64,000 nucleotides of DNA from Octadecabacter ascidiaceicola (lineage in GTDB: Bacteria > Pseudomonadota > Alphaproteobacteria > Rhodobacterales > Rhodobacteraceae). The stretch covers positions 310,001-374,000 of the forward strand of contig NZ_FXYD01000001.1 of NCBI RefSeq assembly GCF_900185015.1, given 5' to 3'. Each line of letters begins with the position of its first letter. Position 1 is the stretch's first letter. Of this stretch, positions 45,067-54,214 are shown one piece after another. The notes beneath the pieces were generated by a model that was given only the letters and a program-made list of their open reading frames with translations, made no database searches and had not been told where the DNA came from. The position numbers and the translations under genes were made by a program.

Positions 45067-46354
45067 TACTGTGGGCGGTCTAATCCTCGCAGCTCCTTCG
45101 TCAGGTGCTGGGAAAACCACAATAACGCTTGGTATTTTGCGCGCTTTGGCGCGAACTGGTCAAAACATCCGCTCAGCGAAGTCCGGTCCTGATTACATCG
45201 ATCCCCAATTCCACGCCGCCGCGACGGGCCGACCATGTGTGAACCTTGATGCATGGGCAATGACACCCGAACGTCTTAAATCACTGGCCTCTGGTGAAGG
45301 TGATTTGATCGTTGAAGGCGCAATGGGCCTGTTTGACGGCGCACCTCCCCTCGGCAAGGGCTCGACCGCAGATCTTTCCAAAACGCTCAACTTACCTGTT
45401 GTTTTGATCGTGGATGCAAAATCCATGTCACAATCGGTCGCCGCGCTGGTTGGCGGGTTCACCGCGCACGACAAACAGGTGAAGGTCGTTGGCGTAATCC
45501 TGAACCATGTCGGGTCCGAAAGGCACGCGGATATGCTCAAAACTGCGCTCGCCCCGTTAAAAATTCCAGTACTTGGCGCGATCCCTCGGTCTGCAGAACT
45601 GTCCCGCCCTTCACGGCATCTTGGCCTCGTTCAAGCAGGCGAGATGCCCGATCTTGAGAGCTTTTTGAACCTAGCAGCTGATATCGTCGCCAAACACGTT
45701 GATTTGTGTTCGTTCAAGGCACTGATGTCACGTTCAGACTGGCCTGCAACTTCCGCTGAAAAAGCCCCTACGCTTCGCGTCGCTGTGGCAAAAGATGAAG
45801 CGTTCTCATTCACTTACCCGCACTTGATAAGAGATTGGGAGCAAAGCGGCGTAACGATCTTGCCATTTTCACCCTTGGCAAATGAACCCGTACCCGAAGC
45901 CGACCGAGTTTACCTTCCAGGCGGTTATCCAGAGCTCTACGCAGCCACACTCGCCCAAAACAAAACCTTCATGCAGAGCATTAATAGTGCTGCTCAAAGT
46001 ATTGAAATTTATGGTGAATGTGGCGGCTTTATGACTCTTGGTGAAAACCTAATTGATGCCGACGGCACCTCTCACAAGATGGCGGGGCTTCTCGGACTTA
46101 CAACCAGTTTCAGAGACCGAAAGTTACACCTTGGGTACCGAACGCTCACACAACTGGCCCCGCACCCACTTACGCAACACATGTCGCCCACAATTACTTT
46201 TGCAGCACATGAGTTCCACTATGCGAGCACGCTTAGCGCCGAAGGAACACCCTTGTTTAACGCAACCAACGCTGAAGGCACTGCGCTTGAACCAATGGGT
46301 CTAATCGAAGGGCGCGTCGCTGGGTCTTTCGCACATATTATTGATCCGATCTGA
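45041..46354 (+). CDS. cobB: Cobyrinate a,c-diamide synthase
   Basis: An up to 437-residue ATP- and glutamine-dependent amidase. N-terminal P-loop LILAAPSSGAGKTTITLGIL, then SGPDYIDPQFHAAATGRPCV and LIVEGAMGLFDG; C-terminal glutaminase domain with the nucleophile Cys in IYGECGGFMTLGE and YLPGGYPELYA, catalytic His in FAAHEFHYAS. The start is uncertain: GTG 45041 overlaps cobA by 26 bases, while GTG 45071 (giving MGGLILAAP) fits the family N-terminus equally well and lies 4 bases past the cobA stop. Confidence 0.94.
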   Translation: MADPLNRLNTVGGLILAAPSSGAGKTTITLGILRALARTGQNIRSAKSGPDYIDPQFHAAATGRPCVNLDAWAMTPERLKSLASGEGDLIVEGAMGLFDGAPPLGKGSTADLSKTLNLPVVLIVDAKSMSQSVAALVGGFTAHDKQVKVVGVILNHVGSERHADMLKTALAPLKIPVLGAIPRSAELSRPSRHLGLVQAGEMPDLESFLNLAADIVAKHVDLCSFKALMSRSDWPATSAEKAPTLRVAVAKDEAFSFTYPHLIRDWEQSGVTILPFSPLANEPVPEADRVYLPGGYPELYAATLAQNKTFMQSINSAAQSIEIYGECGGFMTLGENLIDADGTSHKMAGLLGLTTSFRDRKLHLGYRTLTQLAPHPLTQHMSPTITFAAHEFHYASTLSAEGTPLFNATNAEGTALEPMGLIEGRVAGSFAHIIDPI

Positions 46355-46407
46355 AAAATCTCCGCACCCCATTGCCAACCTAAGGAACGAGGCGTAGCCA
46401 ACTCCTC

Positions 46408-47661
46408 ATGACCCACGCTACAACACAAATTCCCGACGACAGCCGCGCGAAACGCAACGTTGCGGTCCTTGTTCTTGCCCAAGCGATCCTTGGAGCGCAG
46501 ATGCCGATGATTTTCGTTGTCGGAGGGCTCGCTGGAAAACAACTTGCGTCCAATATCTGTTGGGCGACGCTTCCGATCTCTCTCATCATCTTTGGGTCGA
46601 TGACGACAGCACCGTGGCTCTCCCCGCTCATGCAGTCACATGGACGGAGGTTTGGCTTTTATATCGGCGCGATTGCCGGCGCTTTTGGCGCGGCCGTTGC
46701 GGCGTATGGGCTTTATATCGGATCCTTCGCAGTACTACTGATCGGATCCTACTTTACGGGCATCTATATGTCCGCGCAGGGTTTTTATCGATTTGCGGCG
46801 ACCGACAGCGCCTCTGACAGCTTTAAACCGAAGGCGATTTCATATGTCATGGCCGGCGGTCTGCTTTCCGCGCTTCTCGGACCACAATTGAACAAAATCG
46901 TAGATGGCTATTCAGTCATACCCTTCCTGGGAACCTACGTAGCCGTTGTCGCGCTGAACCTGATCGGGATGTTCCTGTTTTTGGCTCTAGATTTGCCCAA
47001 GGGTACACGTGGCCAACCCAAAGTCGCAGGCCCAGAGCCGCGCACACGCGGTCAGCTATTGTCTGACCCCAATATCATCGTTGCGATTATCGTCGGGCTT
47101 GTCGCCTATTCCCTGATGAACCTTGTGATGACATCAACCCCACTTGCGGTTGTCGGCTGCGGGTATGAGCTTGATAACGCGAACAATATCGTCTCCGCGC
47201 ACGTCCTTGCAATGTTTGCGCCATCTTTCTTCACAGGCCATCTAATCGTGCGCTTCGGCGTTCGAACAATCATGGCCATCGGGCTCGTAATTTTGGGCGC
47301 GGCTGGCATTGCCGCCCTTCTCGGCGTTAATTTCGCGGACGCAGATCAACCCTCTTTGGTTAGCTTTTATACCGCTCTGATCCTACTCGGACTTGGTTGG
47401 AACTTTGGCTTCATCGGCGCGACGACATTGCTGACATCCTCACACGCAGCCCATGAGCGCGGCGTTGTTCAAGGCCTGAACGACATGATCGTATTCGGCT
47501 CGGTGATGGCAGCGTCACTTGCGTCTGGCGGTTTGATGAACTGCTCAGGTGGTGCGCCAATGGAAGGCTGGACAGCAGTAAACATCGCGATGGCGCCGTT
47601 CATCGTATTGGCCGCAGGTGCGCTGGTTTGGCTCTCTGTGAAAAGCCGCCGCGCCGCCTAA
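46408..47661 (+). CDS. MFS transporter
   Basis: A 417-residue membrane protein with about twelve hydrophobic segments in two halves. The loop between helices 2 and 3 reads PLMQSHGRRFGFYIGAI, a form of the MFS GxxxDRxGRR motif without the Asp. After helix 6 a cytoplasmic stretch (LPKGTRGQPKVAGPEPRTRG) links the halves. The relation is to uncharacterised alphaproteobacterial MFS proteins; the substrate cannot be given. It follows cobB by 53 bases and could be co-transcribed. Its end overlaps the convergent gene by 4 bases. Confidence 0.88.
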   Translation: MTHATTQIPDDSRAKRNVAVLVLAQAILGAQMPMIFVVGGLAGKQLASNICWATLPISLIIFGSMTTAPWLSPLMQSHGRRFGFYIGAIAGAFGAAVAAYGLYIGSFAVLLIGSYFTGIYMSAQGFYRFAATDSASDSFKPKAISYVMAGGLLSALLGPQLNKIVDGYSVIPFLGTYVAVVALNLIGMFLFLALDLPKGTRGQPKVAGPEPRTRGQLLSDPNIIVAIIVGLVAYSLMNLVMTSTPLAVVGCGYELDNANNIVSAHVLAMFAPSFFTGHLIVRFGVRTIMAIGLVILGAAGIAALLGVNFADADQPSLVSFYTALILLGLGWNFGFIGATTLLTSSHAAHERGVVQGLNDMIVFGSVMAASLASGGLMNCSGGAPMEGWTAVNIAMAPFIVLAAGALVWLSVKSRRAA

Positions 47662-48413
47662 GACCAGCGCAGCAGACGGATTTTACTGCGGAATTGGCTG
47701 ATGCCGACGGTTCCGTCCGCCACGCGCTGCGGTTTAGACGCAACCTGCAACAAAACAGGTTTCGCCATCCATCCCTCAAGCAAAGCAGCCCTTGCAAGTT
47801 TCGGCATTCCTTTGCGCAGCTTGCGAACAGTTCCGGCATCTGCCGCTGAATTAACGGCAAGTGTTTCCAACCCTTTTCGTGTGCCATTCACCAACGGAAC
47901 ACGGCCAGCGTCTTCTAGCCCTCGCACTGCGGCAAAGTAGCGAGACACAGCAACAGCAGCGCCGTAATTCACCACTCCTGACCGCATCTCTTCGGGTGCA
48001 CCCAACAGCCGCGCGGCCTGCCACATCAGTTCAGCGCCGCCATTGCGGAAGTAATCAACGAAGTGCTGCGCGTCCTCAAAAGGGTCTTTGTAAATATCCC
48101 AGCGACGCATTGCGACAACCTTATCTAAAGCCTCAGCCGCCTCAGTGTCCAAAACTTCGTCCAACGGCGTGGTTACTTCGTGACGACGCACAGGCCCGCC
48201 CTTAGCGATTTCTTCCAGAGCATCACGCCACCATTGAAGGCGCATCTCGGCAATCATCGGCTCCTCAGTCACCCAAGGCGCACGCGCAACTTCGACGTTG
48301 AACGCATAAAGCGGAAAAAGAACGCGACGTGCTTCAACTGGGGCAGCCATTGCCGCCATGAATCGATCTGGATCACCTCGTTCAACGATTGCAGCGCAGG
48401 CATTCACGCTCAC
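47658..48413 (-). CDS. Squalene/phytoene synthase-family protein, NDUFAF6-like
   Basis: A 251-residue protein. It has the helical isoprenoid-synthase fold (ARRVLFPLYAFNVEVARAPW, then EMRLQWWRDALEEIAKG), but the aspartate-rich DxxxD motifs of real phytoene synthases are not evident. It most resembles the NDUFAF6-type branch tied to respiratory complex I assembly; that role is taken from the eukaryotic homologue. The start is GTG 48413, overlapping the cimA stop as GTGA; an open frame to 48443 exists. No carotenoid genes are near. Confidence 0.8.
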   Translation of the reverse strand: MSVNACAAIVERGDPDRFMAAMAAPVEARRVLFPLYAFNVEVARAPWVTEEPMIAEMRLQWWRDALEEIAKGGPVRRHEVTTPLDEVLDTEAAEALDKVVAMRRWDIYKDPFEDAQHFVDYFRNGGAELMWQAARLLGAPEEMRSGVVNYGAAVAVSRYFAAVRGLEDAGRVPLVNGTRKGLETLAVNSAADAGTVRKLRKGMPKLARAALLEGWMAKPVLLQVASKPQRVADGTVGISQFRSKIRLLRWS

Positions 48414-50026
48414 GTCACAGCCCCGTCCCGTACCAGCTTCCAACGTATCGCGTCCACCAACGCATCAAAGGATGCATCGACTATGTTGGCGCTTACACCG
48501 ACCGTAGACCACGTACGGCCCTGCCCGTCTTCAGAGTCAATAATGACCCGCGTCACAGCCTCAGTACCGCCGTTAGTAATACGAACCTTAAAATCAGTCA
48601 GTCGGATATCGGAGACATCCGTTGCGTACCGCCCGAGGTCCTTCATCAAAGCACGGCTCAGTGCATTCACCGGTCCTTGGTCAGACCCGTCCGGACCAAG
48701 GCTCTCGGACACCGACATGGTTTTCACGCCATCGACCTTCACCACAACGACAGCCTCGGAGAGAGACACCATCTCGTTGCGTTTATTGCGGCGGCGCTCA
48801 ACGGTCACGCGGTAGCGCTTCACTTCGAAAAACTCGGGCATCAGCCCCAATTCTTCGCGTGCCAGAACCTCAAAACTCGCCTGCGCGGTATCGTAAGAAT
48901 ACCCGGCCGCTTCGCGTTCTTTCACCCGATCAAGAATGCGCTGCAACGCCGGATCGCCCTTTGCGACGTCCAACCCCATGGAACTCAAGCGCTCACGCAG
49001 ATTGCTTTGCCCCGCTTGGTTGGACATAGGAACAATACGGCTGTTCCCAACGAGGCTCGGATCAATATGCTCATATGTGCTAGGGTCTTTAGCGATGGCA
49101 GAGGCATGCAGCCCCGCCTTATGCGCAAACGCTGACGCCCCAACGTAGGCCGCCTGTTTGTGCGGCACACGGTTAAGCACTTCATCGAGCATCCGCGACG
49201 CTTTGCGCAAATCCTTAAGGGTTTCCATGCTCACGCCAGTCTCAAACTGGCTCGCGTAGGGGTCTTTCAACAACAAGGTTGGGATCAGCGTTGTTAGGTT
49301 GGCATTGCCACAACGCTCTCCTAGCCCGTTAAGCGTCCCTTGGATATGTCGCGCACCTGCAGCGACAGCAACCAATGAATTGGCCACAGCATTCTCTGTG
49401 TCATTATGCGTGTGAATACCTATGTGATCGCCGGGCACGCCCGCTTCGATCAGCGCTTTGGTCGCACCACGCACATCATGGGGTAATGCCCCTCCGTTTG
49501 TGTCACACAAAACAACCCAACGCGCCCCGGCGTCATAAGCCGCCTTTGCTGCGCGCAACGTGTAGTCAGGGTTAGACTTATACCCATCGAAGAAATGCTC
49601 CGCATCAAACAACGCTTCACGACCAGCACTGACAACATGCGCCACCGAGGTTGAAATGTTCTCAACATTCTCATCGAGCGAAATCCCAAGCGCAGTCTCC
49701 ACGTGAAAATCATGGGTCTTCCCAACAAGACAAACCGCAGACGTGCCAGCATTCATCACGGCCGCAAGCACATCATCATTGTCCGCAGACCGCCCTGCGC
49801 GTTTGGTCATTCCAAACGCGGTAACACGCGCACGTGTTTTCGGAAGGTCCTCAAAAAACTCACTATCCGTGGGGTTCGCTCCAGGCCAACCACCCTCAAT
49901 GTAATCCACCCCGAGTTCATCGAGCATCGCCGCAATCGCACGCTTCTCTTGAGTTGAAAACTGCACGCCTTGGGTCTGCTGCCCATCCCGCAACGTCGTG
50001 TCATAAAGATAGAGGCGCTCAACCAT
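48410..50026 (-). CDS. cimA: Citramalate synthase
   Basis: Condenses acetyl-CoA with pyruvate to (R)-citramalate, a threonine-independent route to isoleucine. The 538 residues start MVERLYLYDTTLRDGQQTQG (HMGL-like barrel, metal site in TTLRDGxQ), with GIHTHNDTENAVANSL and the conserved QGTLNGLGERCGNANL. The C-terminal ~130 residues form the LeuA-type regulatory dimer domain (SESLGPDGSDQGPVNALSRA). The start at 50026 follows GGGGAG; 13 open codons upstream are unlikely coding. Followed by the NDUFAF6-like gene with a GTGA overlap. Confidence 0.94.
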   Translation of the reverse strand: MVERLYLYDTTLRDGQQTQGVQFSTQEKRAIAAMLDELGVDYIEGGWPGANPTDSEFFEDLPKTRARVTAFGMTKRAGRSADNDDVLAAVMNAGTSAVCLVGKTHDFHVETALGISLDENVENISTSVAHVVSAGREALFDAEHFFDGYKSNPDYTLRAAKAAYDAGARWVVLCDTNGGALPHDVRGATKALIEAGVPGDHIGIHTHNDTENAVANSLVAVAAGARHIQGTLNGLGERCGNANLTTLIPTLLLKDPYASQFETGVSMETLKDLRKASRMLDEVLNRVPHKQAAYVGASAFAHKAGLHASAIAKDPSTYEHIDPSLVGNSRIVPMSNQAGQSNLRERLSSMGLDVAKGDPALQRILDRVKEREAAGYSYDTAQASFEVLAREELGLMPEFFEVKRYRVTVERRRNKRNEMVSLSEAVVVVKVDGVKTMSVSESLGPDGSDQGPVNALSRALMKDLGRYATDVSDIRLTDFKVRITNGGTEAVTRVIIDSEDGQGRTWSTVGVSANIVDASFDALVDAIRWKLVRDGAVT

Positions 50027-50069
50027 AATCAAACTCCCCACTTTCTTTGGCTTCCAAATACTCATTCTT

Positions 50070-50086
50070 GCGCGGCGCAGCCGCGC
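50070..50086. repeat. GC-rich hairpin between cysS and cimA
   Basis: GCGCGGC-GCA-GCCGCGC, a perfect 7-bp stem with a 3-base loop, followed by a C/G-rich stretch (50086-50104). It lies between the cysS stop (50117) and the cimA start. No T run. It resembles short intergenic repeat elements frequent in Rhodobacteraceae; it could be a weak terminator or a RNA-stabilising element. Confidence 0.45.
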
Positions 50087-50116
50087 CCCCCGCCCGCCGC
50101 AGGCGCTGATCGCAGA

Positions 50117-51562
50117 TCATTTCAGCTCCTCCAAAACAGACGCATCAAAATCTGGTCCCGCTTCCCAACTCGCTGTGCCAGCCACATCCGTCACCTGCAC
50201 ACCGGCAGCATTCAGCACATCACGAACGCGATCCGCTTCACTCCAATCCTTTGCACCCCGTGCCGCACTGCGCTCTTCAATCAACCGTTCAATCACTGCC
50301 GAAACCCAATCTGGCAACGCATCGCCACTAACGGCCGCATCAAGCACAGACCAGTCATTCACCAATCCAAGCATTTCCAAAGCATGAGCAAGCGGAACCA
50401 ACCCTGCCGCAGTCTTCGCCTTCGCTAAAACGTGCATCCGCGAAATCGCACCAGAGGTGTTCAAATCATTGCCCAAAACGCCAACAAACTCCACGTCCGC
50501 GACCCAATCACCAGACGCCTTCAGTTTCTGGACAGTATCAGCCGAATACCCGTGTTTCCGCAGAATCCCGAACCAATCGCTCAGCATCTTTTCAGCTTCC
50601 GCGCGCTTCACATCAGTCCAATCCATCGGTTTACGATAATGCGTTAACAAAAAGACCAGCCGGATAACCGCGCCATCAACGCCCTTGTCCAACAAATCAC
50701 GCACTGTAAAGAAATTGCCCAAGGATTTGGACATCTTTTTGCCCTCAACCTGTAACATCTCATTGTGCATCCAAACCTTGGCAAACCCGTGACCGGCGCA
50801 AGTCGACTGCGCGATCTCGTTTTCGTGGTGTGGGAACTGCAAATCATTGCCGCCACCGTGGATGTCGAACTCTTCTCCCAGCAAATCGAGCGCCATAGCA
50901 GAACACTCAATATGCCATCCCGGACGGCCACGCCCCCACGGGCTCTCCCAACCGGGTTGGTCGTCCGTACTTGGCTTCCACAGCACGAAATCCATTGGGT
51001 CTTCTTTGAACGGCGCAATTTCGACACGCGCGCCCGCGATCATGTCATCAACACTGCGCCCTGACAGCGCGCCATACTCTTCATAAGACCGCACCCGAAA
51101 CAGCGCGTGGCCCTCTGCGGCATAGCCATGTCCCTTGCCAATCAGATCTTCAATCATCGCGATCATTTGCGCGATATACCCCGTGGCGCGCGGCGCGGCG
51201 CTCGGCTTTAACGCACCAAGGCTCGTCATATCCTCAAGATACCAACCAATCGTCTCATCTGAACGCTCAGCAATCAGTTCTTCCAACGTCCCCACCGCGC
51301 CCGCCTCTTGGCGGGCCAACGCCGTTGCGTTGATCTTGTCATCCACGTCGGTGAAATTGCGCACATAGGTCACATGATCCGCGCCGTAAGTGTAGCGAAG
51401 CAATCGAAACAGGGTGTCAAAGACAATTACCGGACGGGCATTGCCCAGATGGGCTCGGTCATAAACCGTCGGCCCACACACATACATACGTACGTTCTCA
51501 GGGTCGATTGGTTCAAACTCGACCTTTTTACGAACCGCAGTGTTAAATAATCTAATCGTCAT
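50117..51562 (-). CDS. cysS: Cysteinyl-tRNA synthetase
   Basis: A 481-residue class Ia synthetase. The HIGH-equivalent lies in [20 protein letters not shown] with the zinc Cys in YVCGPT; further zinc ligands lie in WHIECSAM and [16 protein letters not shown] is exact in [13 protein letters not shown]. The C-terminal anticodon domain ends [16 protein letters not shown]. Length is typical. It charges tRNA-Cys in the cytoplasm. It is 90 bases upstream of cimA in the same direction, separated by a hairpin. Confidence 0.97.
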   Translation of the reverse strand: MTIRLFNTAVRKKVEFEPIDPENVRMYVCGPTVYDRAHLGNARPVIVFDTLFRLLRYTYGADHVTYVRNFTDVDDKINATALARQEAGAVGTLEELIAERSDETIGWYLEDMTSLGALKPSAAPRATGYIAQMIAMIEDLIGKGHGYAAEGHALFRVRSYEEYGALSGRSVDDMIAGARVEIAPFKEDPMDFVLWKPSTDDQPGWESPWGRGRPGWHIECSAMALDLLGEEFDIHGGGNDLQFPHHENEIAQSTCAGHGFAKVWMHNEMLQVEGKKMSKSLGNFFTVRDLLDKGVDGAVIRLVFLLTHYRKPMDWTDVKRAEAEKMLSDWFGILRKHGYSADTVQKLKASGDWVADVEFVGVLGNDLNTSGAISRMHVLAKAKTAAGLVPLAHALEMLGLVNDWSVLDAAVSGDALPDWVSAVIERLIEERSAARGAKDWSEADRVRDVLNAAGVQVTDVAGTASWEAGPDFDASVLEELK

Positions 51563-51801
51563 GAGATGCCTCTAGCGCAGGTGTTGCCCGCGGACTTAGC
51601 AAGTTCAACGATATGAGGAAACGTGAAAGAGCGGCCCGCTATTAACTTAGCAGGTAATAATGCAAGAAATGATGCAAATGCTTTTCATGCGCCTAAAGTA
51701 ACCGCCCATTCCCGTCCACGTCAACGCACCATTTGCACAAGCTTGCTCCCGACGTGCGATCCCTAATTGACACGGCCCTGATCCGCAGGTCACGTGTCCC
51801 C

Positions 51802-52974
51802 ATGAAATTATCCAATCGCATCACACACATCACACCCGGCGGTTCTGACGGCTGGGAAGTTTTCTACAAAGCCCGCGCGTTAAAAAACGCAGGCGCAGCC
51901 GTAACTGAGCTGACGATCGGAGAGCATGACATTCGTACGCACCCCAGCATTCTGGAGGCGATGCACGCCAGCGCCAAAGGTGGGCACACCGGCTATGCTG
52001 CGGTACCAGGGACCCAAGCCCTTCGCGAAGCTGTCGCTACCCGCATTCAAACGCGCACAGGCGTTGCAACCGGCCCTGAAAACATCCTCATTACCCCCGG
52101 AGGGCAAGCTGCCCTTTTCGCGACCCACAACGCCGTTTGTAATGAAGGCGACACTGCGCTCTTTATTGATCCCTATTATGCCACCTACCCCGGCACGATC
52201 CGCGGAATCGGCGCAAAGCCACAAGCGATTCCCGCATATCCTGAAAACGGGTTCCAACCGCGCGCCGCTGACATCGAAAAGCACGCCAAAGGGGCAACAA
52301 GCCTGCTCATCAACACCCCCAACAACCCTACAGGCGCAGTCTATACCCCAGAAACGCTACAAGCCATCGCACAGACCTGCATCGAACATGACATTTGGCT
52401 GATCTCGGATGAGGTCTATGACACGCAAATCTGGGACGGCACCCACCTTAGCCCGCGCGCACTCCCTAATATGGCCGATCGCACACTTGTCGTCGGTTCA
52501 ATGTCCAAAAGTCATGCCATGACCGGATCGCGTGTTGGCTGGATTTGCAGCCACGAAGACGTCATCGAACACCTGATCAATCTCGCCACACACACGACCT
52601 ATGGCGTCCCGGGCTACATCCAAGACGCCGCTCTTTTTGCTCTCAACGAAGGCTCCCCCCTTGAGGACGAAGTATCCGCGCCCTTTGCGCGTCGTCGTAA
52701 AATCACCGAAGCCCTTCTTGCGACGCAAAACATCGTCAAAGGCAGCCCCATTAGCGGCGCAATGTATGCAATGCTCGATATCCGCGCGACGGGTCTAAGC
52801 GGCCAGGACTTCGCCAACGATCTGCTCGACATCCATCAGATCGCGACCATGCCCGGCGAAAGCTTCGGCACCGCCGCCGCAGGCCACATCCGTGTCGCCA
52901 TGACAATTGATGACGAAGCCTATACAAAAGCCCTCCAAACCTTGCTCGACTTCGCCAAAGACCACGCGGCTTAA
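51802..52974 (+). CDS. PLP-dependent class I/II aminotransferase
   Basis: A 390-residue aspartate-aminotransferase-fold protein. The PLP Lys lies in VVGSMSKSHAMTGSRVGWIC. Also seen: ITPGGQAALFATHNAVCNEG, INTPNNPTGAVYTPETLQAI, ISDEVYDTQIWDG and the C-terminal Arg in AAGHIRVAMTIDD. Substrate unknown; close types are often annotated as aspartate/tyrosine/aromatic aminotransferases. ATG 51802 is taken because the open extension upstream to 51733 begins with a non-conserved, Arg-rich stretch. Single gene, divergent from cysS. Confidence 0.92.
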   Translation: MKLSNRITHITPGGSDGWEVFYKARALKNAGAAVTELTIGEHDIRTHPSILEAMHASAKGGHTGYAAVPGTQALREAVATRIQTRTGVATGPENILITPGGQAALFATHNAVCNEGDTALFIDPYYATYPGTIRGIGAKPQAIPAYPENGFQPRAADIEKHAKGATSLLINTPNNPTGAVYTPETLQAIAQTCIEHDIWLISDEVYDTQIWDGTHLSPRALPNMADRTLVVGSMSKSHAMTGSRVGWICSHEDVIEHLINLATHTTYGVPGYIQDAALFALNEGSPLEDEVSAPFARRRKITEALLATQNIVKGSPISGAMYAMLDIRATGLSGQDFANDLLDIHQIATMPGESFGTAAAGHIRVAMTIDDEAYTKALQTLLDFAKDHAA

Positions 52975-53006
52975 CCCTGCCTTTGTTTCAGAAATATCCC
53001 GGGGGT

Positions 53007-53049
53007 GCGGGGTTTGGCCCCCGCCGGATCGGATTTGGCAAAGCCAAAT
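53007..53049. repeat. Two adjacent hairpins after the aminotransferase gene
   Basis: GCGGGG/CCCCGC (53007-53012 with 53019-53024, loop of 6) is followed by ATTTGGC-AAA-GCCAAAT (53033-53049). Both lie between the aminotransferase stop and the ATG at 53075. The first is in a C/G-rich block of a kind often repeated in related genomes. They may attenuate read-through; there is no T run. Confidence 0.45.
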
Positions 53050-53074
53050 TCGAACTCAATCAAAGGACAACACA

Positions 53075-53875
53075 ATGACCAGCTTTCGCGATCTACACAA
53101 ACGAGGACAGCCGTTCATCCTCGCAAATGCATGGGATATCGGCTCAGCGAAAGTCCTCAGATCAATGGGTGCGAAAGCCATCGCGACTTCCTCCGCCGCA
53201 CACGCATTTACGCTCGGTCGCCCCGACGGGCTCGGCGTGTCTCGCGATGAAGCCTTGGCTCACGCACAAGACCTCGTTGCCGCCACCGGCCTCCCCGTAC
53301 AAGGTGATTTCGAAAATGGCTGGGGCGATGACCCAGACACGGTCGCAGAAACCGTCAAACTCGCGGGCGAGGCTGGTCTTGCAGGTGTCTGTATCGAAGA
53401 TATCAAGGTCCCAAGCTGTGACGCCTATGATCGCGCCTTTGCAATTGAACGCATCAGGGCCGCATCCGCCGCCGCCCGCGCGCTTCCGCAGGATTTCGTT
53501 CTAACTGCCCGCGCCGACGGCATCATGACAAATACGTATGACATCGACGAGGCCATAGCCCGACTTCAAGGCTTCGAGGCCGCAGGCGCCGACTGCCTTT
53601 ATGCCCCTTTGCCCAAATCCATGGACGATGTCGCACGCATTTGCGCCTCAGTTACCGCGCCCGTTAATGTGCTGGTTGCCGGGCCAGTTTATACAGCACA
53701 GTCGATGAACGAATTCGCAAATCTTGGCGTAGCACGTATTTCTCTTGGCTCCGCCCTCGCCCGCGCGACCCACCGTGTATTGCACGATGCAGCCGCGCAG
53801 ATGTTTCAGAACGACGAGTTTTCCCTTCTTGGGCAGTCGATTTCTGGTGACGCTGTAGATGAATTGATCCGTTAA
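53075..53875 (+). CDS. Isocitrate lyase / PEP mutase family protein
   Basis: A 266-residue TIM-barrel enzyme of the PEP-mutase/ICL superfamily. Seen: FILANAWDIGSAKVLRSMGA, QGDFENGWGDDPDTVAETVK, GVCIEDIK (equivalent of the ED metal/substrate loop) and LTARADGIM. It lacks the KKCGHxxGK loop of true isocitrate lyases, so C-C lyase or oxaloacetate-decarboxylase-like activity is more likely; the substrate is unknown. ATG 53075 follows AAAGGA with seven bases of spacing. The reading frame is open further upstream through the hairpin region, which is not coding. Confidence 0.9.
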   Translation: MTSFRDLHKRGQPFILANAWDIGSAKVLRSMGAKAIATSSAAHAFTLGRPDGLGVSRDEALAHAQDLVAATGLPVQGDFENGWGDDPDTVAETVKLAGEAGLAGVCIEDIKVPSCDAYDRAFAIERIRAASAAARALPQDFVLTARADGIMTNTYDIDEAIARLQGFEAAGADCLYAPLPKSMDDVARICASVTAPVNVLVAGPVYTAQSMNEFANLGVARISLGSALARATHRVLHDAAAQMFQNDEFSLLGQSISGDAVDELIR

Positions 53876-54214
53876 ACATCCCTCCATCGAAAAGACTTAG
53901 GTCCAATAAGTTGCGCAATTGTATGATTGGCCCATCGGATTCAAACCAAAACCCGAAACGATCTGCCGCATGCGCTCACGAAAACTAACGTGTTCGCAAA
54001 ATTCTTTTGCACAAAAACGACCTAGCGTCGCAAAAGCGATAGAACCTTAACGCCATGACGCCAAACTTTTGGGTATGGAGTTTGTTTCATGAGCCTAAAC
54101 ACCCACGCGACACGCGTTAAACTGACAATCGGTGCCCGTCGCGGTCGTGCCGCGCGTGGGAGACCGGCTGACCTGTAGAGAATCCAATTTTTTCCTACAA
54201 CAAAAGGTCCGAAA
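53876..54214. other. Non-coding gap with a possible short leader ORF before mttB-like gene
   Basis: No standard gene is seen. A 29-codon plus-strand frame at 54089-54178 (MSLNTHATRVKL, then Arg-rich, ending TAG) has GGAG eight bases upstream and could be a leader peptide. The stop-to-start distance to the next gene is 36 bases. No riboswitch class was recognised. The rest is AT-rich and probably carries the promoter of the methyltransferase gene. Confidence 0.3.

Noticed and set aside
47658-48413. Phytoene synthase of a carotenoid pathway
   Set aside because: The Asp-rich motifs are not evident and no crt genes are near; the NDUFAF6-like reading is better.
54176-54178. TAG read as pyrrolysine upstream of or in the MttB-like gene
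   Set aside because: The methyltransferase frame has no in-frame TAG, and the TAG lies in a separate short frame; no Pyl genes are in view.
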